Of a DNA stretch of 64,000 bases, positions 1 through 12,783 are shown one piece after another (the stretch's first letter is position 1; each line of letters opens with the position of its first letter). Both the position numbers and the translations under genes were made by a program. The stretch covers positions 620,001 to 684,000 of the forward strand of contig JAPVLO010000320.1 of the NCBI GenBank assembly GCA_027257055.1, written 5' to 3'. The stretch is from Cephalopachus bancanus. Taxonomy: Eukaryota > Chordata > Mammalia > Primates > Tarsiidae. The notes under the pieces were generated by a model. The model was not told the origin of the DNA, ran no database searches, and saw only the letters and a program-made list of their open reading frames with translations.

Positions 1-1115
1 CTTCCTACCTTGTAGAAACTCCCCACATCCTTGAAGCCACCCTCAGATGTCATCCTAGGTGTCGGCTGAGACTTTCCTGAATTCTGCTCAGCTACCTACA
101 CTGGGACCCTCCCTGCCCCCCAGAAGCCTAAGCCCACTCAGTTCCCCACCTCAAAACAGATGGAGGCAGGCTGGGAAAGACGGGTGGGCAGACCCTGTCA
201 CCCTGGGACATGTGGTCTGTACGATCAGAGGGACCCTGCAGCCAAGAGCCAGCCAAGCTACAAGCATAATTCTGAGTAGCTGTGGCTTTTAAACATCCAT
301 CATCTGGATCTGAGGATCTGTGCTTAGCATTCTATAACCAGCACCTCATTTCAGCCTTAAGACCCAGACCTCTGGAGCTGGGAGTTAGGAAGACCCAGTA
401 TATAGGTAAGAACATCGAGGCAGACAGGATGCCAGGCCTGCCCAAGATCACTAGGCTGAGATTTGCACTCTGGTCTGCCCCATCTCACCACCCATCTCTC
501 TCCCCAAATGGGATAAGCATCTCGGTTTCCATATATATTTGTTCGATTTTGCCAAATGCTGGTAATGAAGCCTGGTCCCAAACCCCAGTAGCTCATTAGG
601 CTAAGACTCCAAAAGGGTGGCTGCCTGCTACACGCTGCACTGACAGCCAGCCTGGATGCTATATGAGGCTGGATGAGGGGCCACGACCCCGCCCCACCCG
701 GCAGCCTGGACTTTCCCTGCGCTGGCCCCACACCCACCTACAGAGGACGGCTAATTCTCCCAGATGTCTTGCCTCCCTTGAACTCTCATTTCTGGGATGG
801 GTGGAAGGAGGGCGTTGACCAGAAGGCCAGAAATCCAAGTGAACGAATCCCATCACCCACTGTTCCTTTTCTGACTATCCCCTCCCGGTGCACCTGCCCT
901 GGATCCTTCCGGGGCTGGAGGCCTTGCTTCCGGCCCCCCTAAGCTAGCATTGCGGCACCCTCTGAGCTACCGTCAGGCCCAGCCCATGTCCTCTCATTCT
1001 TCTTTTAACTAAATAGCGTAACTAAACTTGGAGAAATTTTGAAAGAGGATTTAAAAATCAATACTTCTGTCGTCTCCAACTCTAAAGCTCTGCACCGCCA
1101 AGTGTCATCTAAGTT
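1..1115. other. Unique sequence, no gene seen
   Basis: Moderately GC-rich non-repetitive sequence. Short ORFs occur on both strands, but none has splice signals or a recognisable protein. A degraded MIR-like segment may lie around 330-420. Confidence 0.5.
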
Positions 1116-1119
1116 TGAC

Positions 1120-1215
1120 TGAGGAACACTACACAGCAGCTAGGTGATCCCATACGAATTACTAACCCCTCAGGGCCTCAGTTTCCCAGTCTACATAATG
1201 GGGGGGGGTAAACCA
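1120..1215 (+). repeat. MIR fragment, ends in G run
   Basis: CAGGGCCTCAGTTTCCCAGTCTACATAATGGGG matches in pattern the MIR core stretch (cctcagtttcctcatctgtaaaatgggg). The match ends in a run of about nine G residues. The 5' part is degraded. Confidence 0.55.
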
Positions 1216-1374
1216 TGCCCGGCTGTGGGGGTTTGCCAGGAGAAAGAAACAATGCAGGGAACATGACTCCCTCGGTGACTGGTAGCCCGGCCCAAACTTG
1301 GAATAAAAATAACACATCATTCTCATGCTTCTCTTTCCACCAATTATTAAAACAAACATGTCCCAGTAGTCACT

Positions 1375-1600
1375 TTCCACCCAATGATCATTTTTAACAG
1401 CGGCACAATATTCCATCAAATAAACACACAGGATGGGTTTACTCATCCCCTACCTTCATGCGGGTGGTGTTTCTGTTTCATTCAAATTCAACCAGAATTC
1501 CCAAGAGTGGGATTATCAGGTCAAAGGGTCCAGAATTTTTGGACTCTTCTTAGGCAATTTCTCCTTCCAGCACCCACCTGAGAGAGATGCTGGGAGGAGA
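1375..1600 (-). repeat. L1/HAL1 3' fragment (antisense)
   Basis: It contains antisense L1-like phrases: an ATATTCCAT stretch and GTGGGATTATCAGGTCAAAGGGT, the latter common to L1 and HAL1 3' ends read in reverse. It is old and diverged. Confidence 0.5.
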
Positions 1601-1955
1601 CCCTGGGGGTTTTCACATCCTTCCCCTCCTTCCAGACCCTCCCTTCCTCCTCAGGTCTTATTAATCCCAGGAGGGGTAACGCCAGTTTAGGTTCATTCTG
1701 ACTCTAGAAAAGCAAAAATCGTCTTGCAGAGCAAAAGTTAAAAAAAAAAAAAAGCCATGGTCTATTTGAAGTGATAGCAAAAGCTAAAAGCCAAACAGAC
1801 AACACAAAAATGAGCTACAAAGCAAGAACTACTAGCAGTACCCAAGTTCACCTGGAGAGGGACCGTGCCCAGTCTCTTCACACAAAGCAAAAGCCTCAGG
1901 GCATCTTGGACGAGCCAAGGCCCTCTTTGCAGGAGGGACTCTGAGCTGGTAACAG
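1601..1955. other. Unique sequence with A run
   Basis: No gene or repeat family is recognised. A 14-base A run lies near 1740-1753. Confidence 0.5.
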
Positions 1956-1960
1956 TCAGA

Positions 1961-2170
1961 ATCCAGGAACAGAGCGCTTGCCATGCCCTGGACACAGAGT
2001 CCGGCGCTTTGAAAGCTCTGCCTCACTTCATCCTCACCCGAATCCCAGTGAATTGGTGCTGTTCTTATGTCAGTTTTGTAGAGGAGACTGTAGGGAAGGG
2101 TCCATCACAAGCCCAAGGCCACACAATTAGTACAGGACACGACCAGGGTGTGACCCTGAGCTGTTCCACC
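1961..2170 (-). repeat. MIR (antisense)
   Basis: The order of TTCATCCTCACCCGAATCCC, then GCCCAAGGCCACACAATTAGTAC, then a diverged 5' part is the reverse of the MIR consensus. It is an old tRNA-derived mammalian SINE. Confidence 0.7.
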
Positions 2171-2174
2171 TGGA

Positions 2175-2785
2175 GCCCTCCTGGGTCCTAACCACGCACC
2201 ATCCAGCTTGGAATTTGGTGCAAAGGGTACTGTGTGCCAGTAAATGGAACAGGCTTGTTTTGAGTCCACAGGGGTCTCTGACAACACTCTTGAAATAGTG
2301 CAGGATCAGGAAACCCTGAATGAGGACTCCAAGGTCACCCCTGCCCCAGCTTCTCCCCCTGCGGGTTCCAAGAGGCTGCCGGGTATGCTCAGTAGCCAAG
2401 ATGGGTCTTCATCTCCAGATGGGAACTTCTCTGCCTCTAATTCTGGGCTGGAAAGTGGACAGCTCTTGGCTGCACCTTGAACAGGGATCTGTTCCCATCT
2501 CTGTCTTCCCGTGTTTCCCACCCCAGCTCAAAGCTAAACATATCCCAGACCGGTTCTTTGCTTAGGGTCTGAATTTTACTACCAAAGACAAAGCAAATTG
2601 GAGGCATTAGATTAGCTCACACCCTGGGGCAATTGTGGCCAATCTGCTTTTGCTGCAGTTGCTCAGATGAAGGAATGTCACAGAGGTGTACACACACATC
2701 GACATTCATCACAGTGTATACTAAAATACCTGCAGCGTGTTGCTGTTTATTCCAGTGAAGGGGAAGGGAACTAGTGTCAAGATTA
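2175..2785. other. Unique sequence, no gene seen
   Basis: Short ORFs overlap on both strands without splice signals or recognisable domains. Confidence 0.5.
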
Positions 2786-2789
2786 GGAC

Positions 2790-2885
2790 ACACTGCATGA
2801 ATACGGCACAGGTCTTATAATGGTAGGCACTCAAAAATCATTAACAATGGAGGTGATAATGGTGACCATGACGCTTTATGACAAA
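2790..2885 (+). repeat. MIR/L2 3' end fragment
   Basis: GGTAGGCACTCAAAAATCATT is the decayed 3' tail shared by MIR and L2 (gtaggcgctcaataaat). The upstream part is not clear. Confidence 0.45.
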
Positions 2886-3009
2886 GCTCTGGCGCTCACC
2901 CAGGTTTCACAAAGTAAAAAACAAAATGCCACAGGGGCCTTCAGAGTATGTGGTAGATCCGGGGAAACTGCCTGGTGGGGAGGTCTGACAACAGAAAGAC
3001 GGGATTTAT

Positions 3010-3395
3010 TTTTTTTTTCTTTCTCTTTTAATTTTTTATTTTAAGGATGTGGGGTACAATTCAGGGTTAGGTATACAGATGTTCATTATGCAGATACCCT
3101 TGTTGATGAGGTGTGTCCCCCCTCCCCCGGGAGATTCCCACTACTGCCAATTCTTTTCTTAAAGTCATTACGATAACTGTTCAAGGTCCACTTAGGAGTG
3201 AGAAGATGTGATACTCGGTTCTTTGTTTCTGCGATACATCACTCAGTATTATAGACTCTAAATTCATCCAGGTTGCTGTCAAGTTCATTATTGTGTCCTT
3301 TTTTATGGCTGCGTCATATTCCATTGTGTGTGTGTACCACATTTTCTTTATCCAGTCCTCTTTTGATGGGTAGCATGGATGACGGGGTTTAAAAT
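3010..3395 (-). repeat. L1 3' end (antisense)
   Basis: It contains GGCTGCGTCATATTCCATTG and ACCACATTTTCTTTATCCAG, the reverse complement of the L1 ORF2/3' UTR junction. A T-rich stretch at 3010-3045 is the A tail read in reverse. It is broken by many substitutions and no ORF2 reading frame survives. Confidence 0.75.
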
Positions 3396-3559
3396 GACTT
3401 ACCAGAGCTCATGGTGGAGGCAGGATGAGTCTTCCACAACTGGGGCTCTCAACTGTTCTGCAGAAAAACAAACGCACAAAGGAATTGATGAGTGGCCAGG
3501 CCACAATAAGTCCCGCCGGTCAGTATTCAAAACGCAAATGCTGTGGCCTTTGATACAAC

Positions 3560-3735
3560 TGAGCTCAACCAGGAGCCACAGGGTCAGGCGTCTGGTTCAT
3601 GGCCACCGATATGCTATTGTGACCTTGGGGACATCCCTCGACCTCCTTGGTCTCAGCTTTGTGGCCCACACTTGGTGTCGGTATTACTCAAGATCTCTTC
3701 CAGCCAGCATTCCGTTTACAGCCTCGAGTTACAAG
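3560..3735 (+). repeat. MIR (sense)
   Basis: GCTATTGTGACCTTGGGGACAT followed by CCTTGGTCTCAGCTTTGTG has the MIR core order (gtgaccttgggcaag, then cctcagtttcctcatctg). The 127-residue ORF across it is incidental. Confidence 0.45.
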
Positions 3736-3836
3736 AAAGTACATGGTTTAAGGAGAGAATAAAGGAAGGGGAAAAAACACATTTTAGGAGAAAGAAGGAT
3801 GACAACACCAACTGATTATCAGAAGTGAACAAGAAT

Positions 3837-4070
3837 AGAGAATGCTGACAAACAGTTTTCTGAGCGCAAGGAAATATTCTACATGCTTTAAATAAAGTAA
3901 TGCATTTATCCTCACAACAGCCCTATGAGGTAAGCACTAAGATCATGTTAGTTCACACAGATAAGGAAACTGAGGCACAGAGAGAGGTAAAGCAGCTTTT
4001 CTGCAGCAGTGAAGAGGCTGACACGAACCCAGACAGCCTGACTCACTGGCCCAAGTTCACCTGGAGGTGA
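3837..4070 (-). repeat. MIR (antisense)
   Basis: CCTCACAACAGCCCTATGAGG and GGAAACTGAGGCACAGAGAG are textbook antisense MIR. It is well preserved for its age. Confidence 0.85.
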
Positions 4071-4154
4071 AGACCAATCAATCACCAACGTTCAAATGAA
4101 TAATCTTTAGACTCAGAAGGGTTTCCAACCAAGGAAAGTGTACATTGCATCAGC

Positions 4155-4905
4155 AATGCCTTAATATGTATCCAGAAGGTCTTTTGTTGAGTTATAATTT
4201 GCATACAACCAAACAGATCCATTTTGATTGTAGAATTTGATGAGTTTTGACAAATACATACACATCCTATAACCAGTAACACAATGACAATATCAACATT
4301 CTGTGACCCCAAAAAGTTCCCCTGTGCCCCCCAAAAGTTCCATCATGCCTCTCACTAGCCAAGTGCCTTCCCAAGTCCCGCTAAACCACTGAGGCTCTCT
4401 GTCACTATGGATATACCTTTTCTAGGGCCCTACATAAATGGTATCGTAGTATATTTACTCTTTTGTGCCTAGTTTCTCTGGCTCAGCCTGACACTTTAAG
4501 AAAGTAACTGGTTATACACATACAGGTCAATATCTGGACCGTTTTGTTCCATTGAGCTGTCTTTATCTAATAACGGACTGTTTTGATCACTATAGAATTA
4601 TATAGTCTTGAAATCAGGTAATGTGGGTCTTCCAACTTGACCTTTTTTTTTTTTTTTAATCATTTTGGCTATTTCAGACCCTCTGCATTTTCATGGGAAG
4701 TTCAAAACCACCTTATCAATTTCTACTTTAAAAAAAAGTCTGTTGGAATTTTGATTAGGATCGTGTTGAGCAGATAGTTCTATCTGGGGAAAACTAACAT
4801 TTGAACAACAGTGAGTTTTCCAGTTCACGAGTATGGCCTGTCTCCTTCTACCCACGTCTTCTTTAATTTCTCTTGGCAACGTTTTCTAGTTTTCAAAGCA
4901 CAGGT
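4155..4905 (-). repeat. L1M 3' region (antisense)
   Basis: The first part (to about 4490) resembles an L1ME 3' UTR in reverse (TTGAGTTATAATTTGCATAC, later TATAAATGG near the mammalian L1 phrase). The second part matches the reverse of ORF2 (CCATTGAGCTGTCTTTATC, GAAATCAGGTAATGTGGGTC, CATTTTGGCTATTTCAGACC). The reading frame is destroyed. Confidence 0.75.
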
Positions 4906-4999
4906 CTTGCACATACTTCGAAAAGCAAGGTCTTACTGAACACGTCTGAAGGTCACACGATCTGAAAAGCAGGTCCTCAGGACATGCAGGACCTTGATA

Positions 5000-5166
5000 T
5001 TTAAAGTGTGATCTGCAAACTGGCAGTACTGGGATTAGCTGAGAGCCTATTAAAAATGCAGAAATTCAGACTCCATGCTATACCTACTGAATCAGAATCT
5101 GCATTTTAACAAGATCCCAGGTGCACCTACTGCACTTTAAAGCGTAATAGTCAATGTTGGAGAATC
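5000..5166 (-). repeat. MER5A hAT-Charlie element (antisense)
   Basis: TATACCTACTGAATCAGAATC and TTTTAACAAGATCCCAGGTG match antisense MER5A. The element is close to full length and is a non-autonomous DNA transposon. Confidence 0.8.
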
Positions 5167-5190
5167 ATGAATTCTGTAATAGGGTTGTCA

Positions 5191-5561
<371 letters not shown>

Positions 5562-6482
5562 AGTTGGGTTGGGCACTGATTTCCTCTCTGGGTAGTTGCT
5601 TTGCTCACTGTCCTTGGAACTGACAGAGTAGAATGCCAGGGATGAAAAGAAAACCATTCTAAGTCCTCTTCGCAGCCCACATCGGCAGTCACTCTGCCTC
5701 TGTCACTGTCAGATACATGACCTTCAAATGCCCCCTCTGGTTGTTCTCTAAGTTGTAGAAACATTTGTTCTTTCTGTGAAGGAACACAAGACCTGCTGTT
5801 ATCCGCATCCTCCCATGTTTTCCAACCCTAGCTTTTGTGATGCCTCAGTTTACCCCCCAGGACTAAAAGGGCTACTGCGATATCATCCAAATGTTTTAAT
5901 CTTACATATAATTTTCATGATAAATGTTATGGTAAGGTTTTAGTTCCTCAATTTTTAAAGCATGATTAAAGAAATCTTTCAGATTCTACTATTTTTCTTC
6001 CTTTACAGTGCTTTCTAACCTATAGATGCATGCACAACATGTACACAGTTGTAAACATAATATCTGGACAGCTTTGTGTTGTAATTTTTAAGTTAAATAT
6101 TTCAAGAACATTTTTCTGGGTTTCTACACCATCCGCATATCCATTATTTTAATGGCTGTGTAATATTTCATTGTAACACTCCATAATCCAGTTACCAGCT
6201 ACCTCTGTATAGCTTAGTTTAATTCCATCTTAATTCTAAAAATGAGTACAAAGCACACAGCATTCTTAGGCTGAAGAAGAACTGAATAGAGATGTCTTAT
6301 AAACCAGACAAAAAGGATGCTTCAACTCAAACATGATGAGTAATCACTATCGGATGTGGATAGCCCTTTGCATATTTTATACTCCTCAATAAAGTATAAA
6401 CTACTAACGTCTAAGTGTCAGCCCCATCCTTACTTTCAAACTGACCTGAAGTAGACATGGTCAGAGATAATATTCAGAATGC
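5562..6482. other. AT-rich sequence with possible L1 trace
   Basis: No gene is seen. TCCATTATTTTAATGGCTGTGTAATATTTCATTG at about 6138-6172 resembles a decayed antisense L1 3' segment. Confidence 0.45.
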
Positions 6483-6750
6483 TTGGCCGAGTGTGGTAGC
6501 TCACACCTGTAATCCCAGCACTTTGGGAAGCCACAGTGGGGGGATCGTTTGAGGCCAGGAGTTTGAGACAAGCCTGGACAATATAGTGAGACCTCATCTC
6601 CACACACTCAAAAAATTAACCAAGCACACTGGTGCACACCTGTAATCCCTACTACTCAAGTCCAGGAGTTGGAGGTTACAGTGAGCTATGATCACACCAC
6701 TGCATTCTAGCTTAGGTGACAGAGCAAGATCTTGTCTCTAAAATAAGTCA
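6483..6750 (+). repeat. AluJ-like SINE, right arm shortened
   Basis: Left arm GGCCGAGTGTGGTAGCTCAC; the right arm lacks part of the GGAGGCTGAGGCAGGAGG segment (CTACTCAAGTCCAGGAGTTG). The A tail is degenerate (AAGTAAGTAAAC). Confidence 0.88.
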
Positions 6751-6765
6751 GTAAGTAAGTAAACA

Positions 6766-7035
6766 GATGGATAAATACACTTAACCATCACTTTGCCATA
6801 AGTGTCCAGCAACTGGAGTAGATGCCAGCTGTAGCACTTGCTGGGAAGCCCTTGCTTGTGCCTGGTATTAACCACTTAGTGGTTGGATAGGGGAAGGAGA
6901 ATGGATCCAGGGTGGTTTTAAAATATGTCAATATTTTGCAAGCTAGAATGACAATAGTAGGTGACAATGACAGTGCACAGGTGGGTGACAGCTCTGCACA
7001 CAAGAACTTTTTGGGTAGTAGGTTCCGTGATGTGC
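6766..7035. other. Unique sequence
   Basis: No gene, RNA gene or repeat family is recognised. Confidence 0.45.
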
Positions 7036-7039
7036 TCTC

Positions 7040-7400
7040 ACTTGGTAATTGTTTGAATCTGCAGCAGGTGACATGAACAAGCAGGGACAGTTTAAAATAA
7101 AATTAAAACTGCAGCAGGTTGGCAGTGGCAGACATGCCAAGGACCGTGCCCAGTGCCCAGGCCTCATCGGTGGTGGCAACAGCAGCCAACACCTAATCCA
7201 GACTATTCCAGGGCCTGATTCTGGCTCTGATTCCAGCCCACTCAGCCCCCTGCAATCCCTGCCCCCATTCAGAGGGCCGTTCTCCAACCTTCCATAAACC
7301 CCACGAATGACCCAGGACCTTGCCAATAAATCCCTTTTGAGTTTGTGTTCACTAGAGGTGGATTCTGGTTATTTGCAACCCAGAAGCCTTGACCAGCAGG
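7040..7400 (+). repeat. Probable old LTR fragment (MaLR/ERVL-like)
   Basis: GCCAATAAATCCCTTTTGAG, then TTCACTAGAGGTGGATTCTG, then TTATTTGCAACCCAGAAGCC, has the arrangement of the 3' part of MaLR-type LTRs (poly(A) signal, gtttctgttacttgcaacc). No internal viral sequence is visible nearby. Confidence 0.4.
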
Positions 7401-7840
7401 AACTGGCAGGAAGGCGTACCAGAGATTTTATTAGAAGAGGGGGATCTTCATGCCCCTCTCCCGAGGTGAGACCCGCCAGGTCTGAATCCCTACTGGCTTA
7501 TCAGATGGTTTTGTCTCTACCACCTGAAGAACCCGGGCAGTAAGGCCATGTCCAGGAAACTCCATGAACTAAGCCTGGTCAGAAGAATGCCAAAGCTTTG
7601 AAAATCATAATCTAGTCCCTGCTGTGTATTCAGAGATAACACGGTCTATTACAATCAAATGTAGAACTTGGGAGTTTATTTTACATAAAAGCCCCTGACA
7701 CTTAATATTTATTTTAAAACGAAGCTGGAAAGAGCTTGACTTGGTTGAGTGCACGATGGCACGTCTTTGGAATGCCTCTCCCTTAAGTCCCCTCCAAAGG
7801 AGCCAGGCACCTTTGGGTAAAAGCCAAAAAGATGGACAGT

Positions 7841-7852
7841 GCCATCTAGTGC
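7841..7852 (-). promoter_or_regulatory. CTCF-core-like motif
   Basis: GCCATCTAGTGC matches 11 of 12 positions of the reverse-complement CTCF core GCCMYCTRSTGG. It lies in unique sequence. The match alone does not show binding. Confidence 0.3.
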
Positions 7853-7929
7853 TCAAATGAGACAACGGCAAGGGGGCGGTTGTTCTCTTGGCGGGTTATG
7901 GTGTCAAAGTCCAGGTGGGTCAGTGAGGG

Positions 7930-7984
7930 TCAAGCCGCCATTCCACACCATGGACCAGTCAAGCCGCAGTTTCACACCATGGGC
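7930..7984 (+). repeat. Tandem duplication, 28-base unit, two copies
   Basis: Two adjacent copies of a segment beginning GTCAAGCCGC and containing CACACCATGG differ at a few positions. It is a local duplication in otherwise unique DNA. Confidence 0.6.
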
Positions 7985-8669
7985 CCTACCATATTTGGTC
8001 TAAGCACCAAAGCACCAACTCAGACGTTCCACCAGGGGAACAAGATGTGAAGTAGAGCTGTTAAGAATGCTTCTGGATCCTGAACGGTTCTGAGTGGTCC
8101 CTCCCTAATTCCACAACCCTAGAATCCTAAGATAAGTTTTGATGACACAGAGAGGATAATTACTAAAAAACGAAAGTTACAGTCAAGCTTCCAGTTGAAA
8201 TAGGATCAACCTAGCTAAATATGGGTTGTTTACTGGGGAAGGAATAAAGATCCTTATATGGAGCGTTTGGGGATATAAGACGAGGGAGAGGCTGGTGCGT
8301 CTGTATAAATGAATTCAAGGTCCAGCAAAGGTTATCGGAAGAGAATGAATCTTGGGTTAAACCTCCCACCCAGCATGCTCAAGTTTGTTCTACACACGAT
8401 GGTGTTTCACCTCCATGGCTGCCCCATCCCCAAAATTGGATGGTCAATTTCTGGAAAGGAAGGACCACCTCATTCTCAGCATTGTGCACGCAGTGGGTGC
8501 TCAGTCGTGGACTCTGCCCTTGACTGTATTTAGTCTTCAGAACCAAACTCTGGGGTCTTATCTTCAAGATCACCAAGACCCTCCTTAACTCCACTCTTGC
8601 TGCTTAAAAGGAAGTCAGCTCCCCACTTGGACAAAACACTGCTAATATTTTTTATTTAAAACCCACTCT

Positions 8670-8957
8670 GGGCTGGGCATGGTAGCTCATGCCTGTAATC
8701 CCAGCACTTTGGGAGACAGAAGAGAGAGGACTGTCTGAGCCCAGGGGTTTGAGACCTTGTCTCTACAAAAAAATTAAAAATAAAAAAATAGCCGGGCAAG
8801 GTGGCATACACCTGTAGTTCCAGCTACTTGGAAGGCTGAGGTGGAAGGATCTCCCATGTCCAGCAGGTTAAGGCTGCAGTGGCCATGAACGTGCCACTGC
8901 ACTCCAGCCTGGATGACAAGAGTAAGACTACGACTCAAAAAAAAAAAAAAAAAAAAT
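8670..8957 (+). repeat. Tarsier-type Alu, left arm deleted
   Basis: The left arm runs from GGGCTGGGCATGGTAGCTCATG to GGGGTTTGAGACC and lacks the segment AGCCTGGGCAACTTGGCGAG. The right arm has GGAAGGCTGAGGTGGAAGGATC and CAGCAGGTTAAGGCTGCAGTGGCC, followed by a 19-base A tail. Confidence 0.88.
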
Positions 8958-10195
8958 CCAACCTGGGACTTCATTTTTATACTTTTGCAGCTATTTCCCA
9001 TGACTTGAAAAGAACAGCAACAGCTCACAAGGCCCCAGAAAAAGTGCTCGGCTGTCTTTCTTTGTACTTTTGCTGATCCACCAGCTACAGTCACGTTCCT
9101 CTAATTCTTCAACGGCTCTCTCTCGTCTCAGTCTCCATTAATGTCATTTCTCTCTACATTATTGGAGAGGGTGCAGAAGGCACTTCAGAAAGCCAGAAAG
9201 GATAAACACAGAGTTGCTGATACTTCCTTTCAAGGGGAAGAAATGGGGATAAACTTGACCCTGACATTGGTGTAGAATCCCATGACACAGCTGGGGGCTC
9301 AGAACACAACATGCTCGAGGTTTCTGTGAAAAGACCAATGTTTCTGGAGAGGGAGTGCTAGGAAAACACACCAGAAAGGCCATCTTCCATGGCCTCCCAT
9401 TTCCTCCTGGAGTCCCTCCAACTCAGTTTCCGTTCTAACCAATTATCTGAAATTGCCTTTAGAAAGTTTTCCAGTGCACATGCATGGCCAAGTCCAATGG
9501 TTTCTGAATTGGTCAGGGCCTCACTGATCTCCCTGCTGTGCTCAAAACAGTTAACTCCTTCCTCCTCCCCACAGACACCTTCTGGTCCTGATTTCTAAGC
9601 ATCACTGCGAGCTGATTGGCACTGGGCCATGAGGATTCTCCTAGAATGGAACCACTGCAGTTCTCCTACGAGTTTATGAGCTAGACAGTCATGAGCTATG
9701 AGCTGGTCCTTATTCCTTTCCAACTACATGCTTACTCCCTTGAGGGTTTCATCTGGAACAGGAGAACCAGAACGATCCATGGAGGTCACCAGCCTGTGTC
9801 TCTATGGTTCTTCCAACCGTGTTGAAGGAGGTTCCATGATGCCATCCTGCCACTGCTCAGGCACCCCTATATACTCTCTGCCTTTTTCTTCCACCTGGGT
9901 CAAATTTCCACGCGGAAAAAAAATCCACGGGGTCCTCTAAGTTCAGGGGGGTTGATTGGGCAGTATGCGGGTGGGATGGGGGGAGGTTGCAGAGGTAGGG
10001 GAAGAGATAGCCAAGCTCCCAGGAATGAATACATTTAAAATGCAGGCCTGAAGGCACATTTCAAACAGCATTTCTTAAGCACCTACTGTGCATCCAGGAC
10101 AGCGCTCAGACCCGACATGATTAACTCCACTGCTGTCTTCAAGGCCACCACAGTGTTGCAGGGTGACAGACTGGTCCCATTTAAATATAATATGA
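8958..10195. other. Unique sequence, no gene seen
   Basis: No gene is recognised. Decayed L2/MIR-like phrases (CATTTCTTAAGCACCTACTGTGCATCCAGGACAG at 10068-10101) mark an antisense L2 3' end. Confidence 0.5.
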
Positions 10196-10199
10196 TGGA

Positions 10200-10905
<706 letters not shown>

Positions 10906-10907
10906 GT

Positions 10908-11196
10908 TTCTCTTTTTTTTTGAGTTAGAGTCTCACTCTGTCGCCCCGACTGGAGTGCAGTGGCACGTTCCTGGCCCCTGCAGCCTCGACTTGCTGGATT
11001 CGGGCGATCCTTCCGCCTCAGCCTTCCAAGTAGCCACAGGCGTGCGCTACCACACCTGGCTAATTTTTGATTTATTGTAGAGATGAGGTCTTGCCAAGTT
11101 GCCCAGGTGGGCCTCGAACTCACAGGCTCAGGCATTCCACTCACCTCGACCTCCCAAAGCACTGGGATTACAGACTGAGCCACAGAGCCCGGCCCC
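10908..11196 (-). repeat. Tarsier-type Alu (antisense)
   Basis: A T run is followed by GAGTTAGAGTCTCACTCTG and the reverse of the tarsier-type diagnostics (CGACTTGCTGGATTCGGGCG, TTTGATTTATTGTAGAG). CGTTTCTCTTT before and CCTTTCTCTTA after look like a target duplication. Confidence 0.9.
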
Positions 11197-11329
11197 TTTC
11201 TCTTACCTTTCCAAAATTTAAGGCCAATCTCAAAAGCCAGGTGCACTGGCCCAACAAAACCAAAGGTTTTTATTTTCATCTAGTTTTGTTTTCAATTCCT
11301 GTTACAAGTCATAGAGATGGGGAACAGGT

Positions 11330-11663
11330 TTTTATTTATTTGTTTGTTTGTTTGCTTATTTGTTTGTTTGTTTAGAGACAGAGTCTCCTTCTGTCATCCA
11401 GGCTGGGACACAGTGGCGCAATCATAGCTCACTGCAGCCTCAAACTCTTGGGCTCAAATGATTCTCTTGCCCCAGCTTCCTGAGCAGCTGGGACTATAGA
11501 CACGTACCACCACGTGTGGCTAATTGTTTCATTTTTTTTTTTTAGTACAGATAGCATCTTATTCTGTTTTCTAGGCTGGTCTCGAACTCCTGTTCTCAAG
11601 TGATACTCCTGCCTCAGTCTCCCAAAGTACTGGGATTACAGGTGTAAACCACCATGCCTGGCG
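11330..11663 (-). repeat. AluJ-like SINE (antisense)
   Basis: The A tail appears as a (TTTG)n stretch at 11335-11373. The arms read CTCACTGCAGCCTCAAACTC and CTGGTCTCGAACTCCTG, an AluJ-like form. Confidence 0.9.
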
Positions 11664-12235
11664 GGAAACTCATTTTAATAAGATCTATTTATGGTCACAG
11701 AATTCAGAAAGCCCATGCCTAAGATTCCACTAAAATCATCAGACTCTCATTCCAGGTCCATGCTAGAGAAGAGTCAGATTTTGAGCCAGAATATTAACCA
11801 CCAATAAATCTGCCATCATTTTCTACCTTTTGTACTTGAGTGGAGCTGTTAAACAAACATACAAAGTTTATTTCTGCCAAGAAGCAAAATGCAGCCCCCA
11901 GACAGGTCCAAGTCTTATCAATGTAATATTATTTGAGCTTCCAACAACAGAATTTAGGAGCTAGTTGATAATCATACACTACAATGCCTACGTATTAAAA
12001 TGCATGGCATGCAGGAACCATAACAGCAAAGGTCAACATCCTTAGTTTACAGTATAATCATATTATCATAGTATTCACCAAGAAAAACATTTTGAAGGCA
12101 TTAAGAAATAATTCCTAGGAGAGAAAATGCAAACAATAAACAATTCTATGAGAAAATGTTTTTAACCTCACCAGTTTAAAAAAGATTAAAATAAGAACTA
12201 GTCATTTTTTCCCATTTCTTACATTAGTTCACACA
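11664..12235. other. Unique AT-rich sequence
   Basis: No gene or known repeat is recognised. No ORF of note occurs. Confidence 0.5.
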
Positions 12236-12238
12236 TTT

Positions 12239-12364
12239 TTTTGGGGGGGGGGCGGGTTGGAGTCTCACTCCGTCGCCCAGGCTGGAGCAGAGTGGCATTC
12301 TCACTGCCACCCCAGCGTCGACCTGCTGGGTTCCAGCAATCCTTCCGCCTCAGCCTTCCAAGTC
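12239..12364 (-). repeat. Alu right-arm fragment (antisense)
   Basis: It contains only the right arm (GGAGTCTCACTCCGTCGCCC to CCGCCTCAGCCTTCCAAGT). The T-run position holds a run of ten G and then CGGG. TTCACAC occurs on both sides, consistent with a 5'-truncated insertion. Confidence 0.8.
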
Positions 12365-12484
12365 TTCACACGTTTTAAAAACTGAATACTCAACGTGGTT
12401 TTTTCCTACACAGCCAGTGACACGAAATTGTTACATTATCTTTAGCACACATCACAAGCTATACACCTCAGACCCTTTGTGCTT

Positions 12485-12783
12485 TTAGGAAATCCAGTCC
12501 AAAGAAAGAACTTTAAATGACACCAAAGGTATCCATCCAGAGATGTTTACCATCGCTTTATTAATAGTAGTGAAAAGCCTAGAAACACTCAGGTGTTCAA
12601 TAACAGAGGGACAAATAATTACCTGACCACACATCCACTGGGGGAATTGCTGACCAGTTTTGAGATTAATAGTGATGTAGTCCACACAACACGTGAAAAG
12701 ACTTCTCCTCAAAAGATTAGGTAATTAAAGCAGGGTACAGGTCTGTGTGACACTTGTGATCATAACTATAAAAACAAAACATA
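12485..12783 (+). repeat. L1M 3' end, first part
   Basis: TTTATTAATAGTAGTGAAAAGCCTAGAAACACTCAGGTGTTC resembles sense L1M/HAL1 (aatagcgaaaactggaaacaac...). The copy continues after the Alu at 13060. Confidence 0.55.

Larger units (their letters stand above)
7405..8655. other. Unique sequence, no gene seen
   Basis: It contains a near-duplicate pair (GTCAAGCCGCCATTCCACACCATGG at 7931 and GTCAAGCCGCAGTTTCACACCATGG at 7959). A short L2-like 3' tail lies at 8455-8515 (GTGGGTGCTCAGTCG). No exon signals are convincing. Confidence 0.5.

Noticed and set aside
7307..7543. ORF over the putative LTR end
   Set aside because: Overlaps a probable LTR fragment and lacks any recognisable motif.
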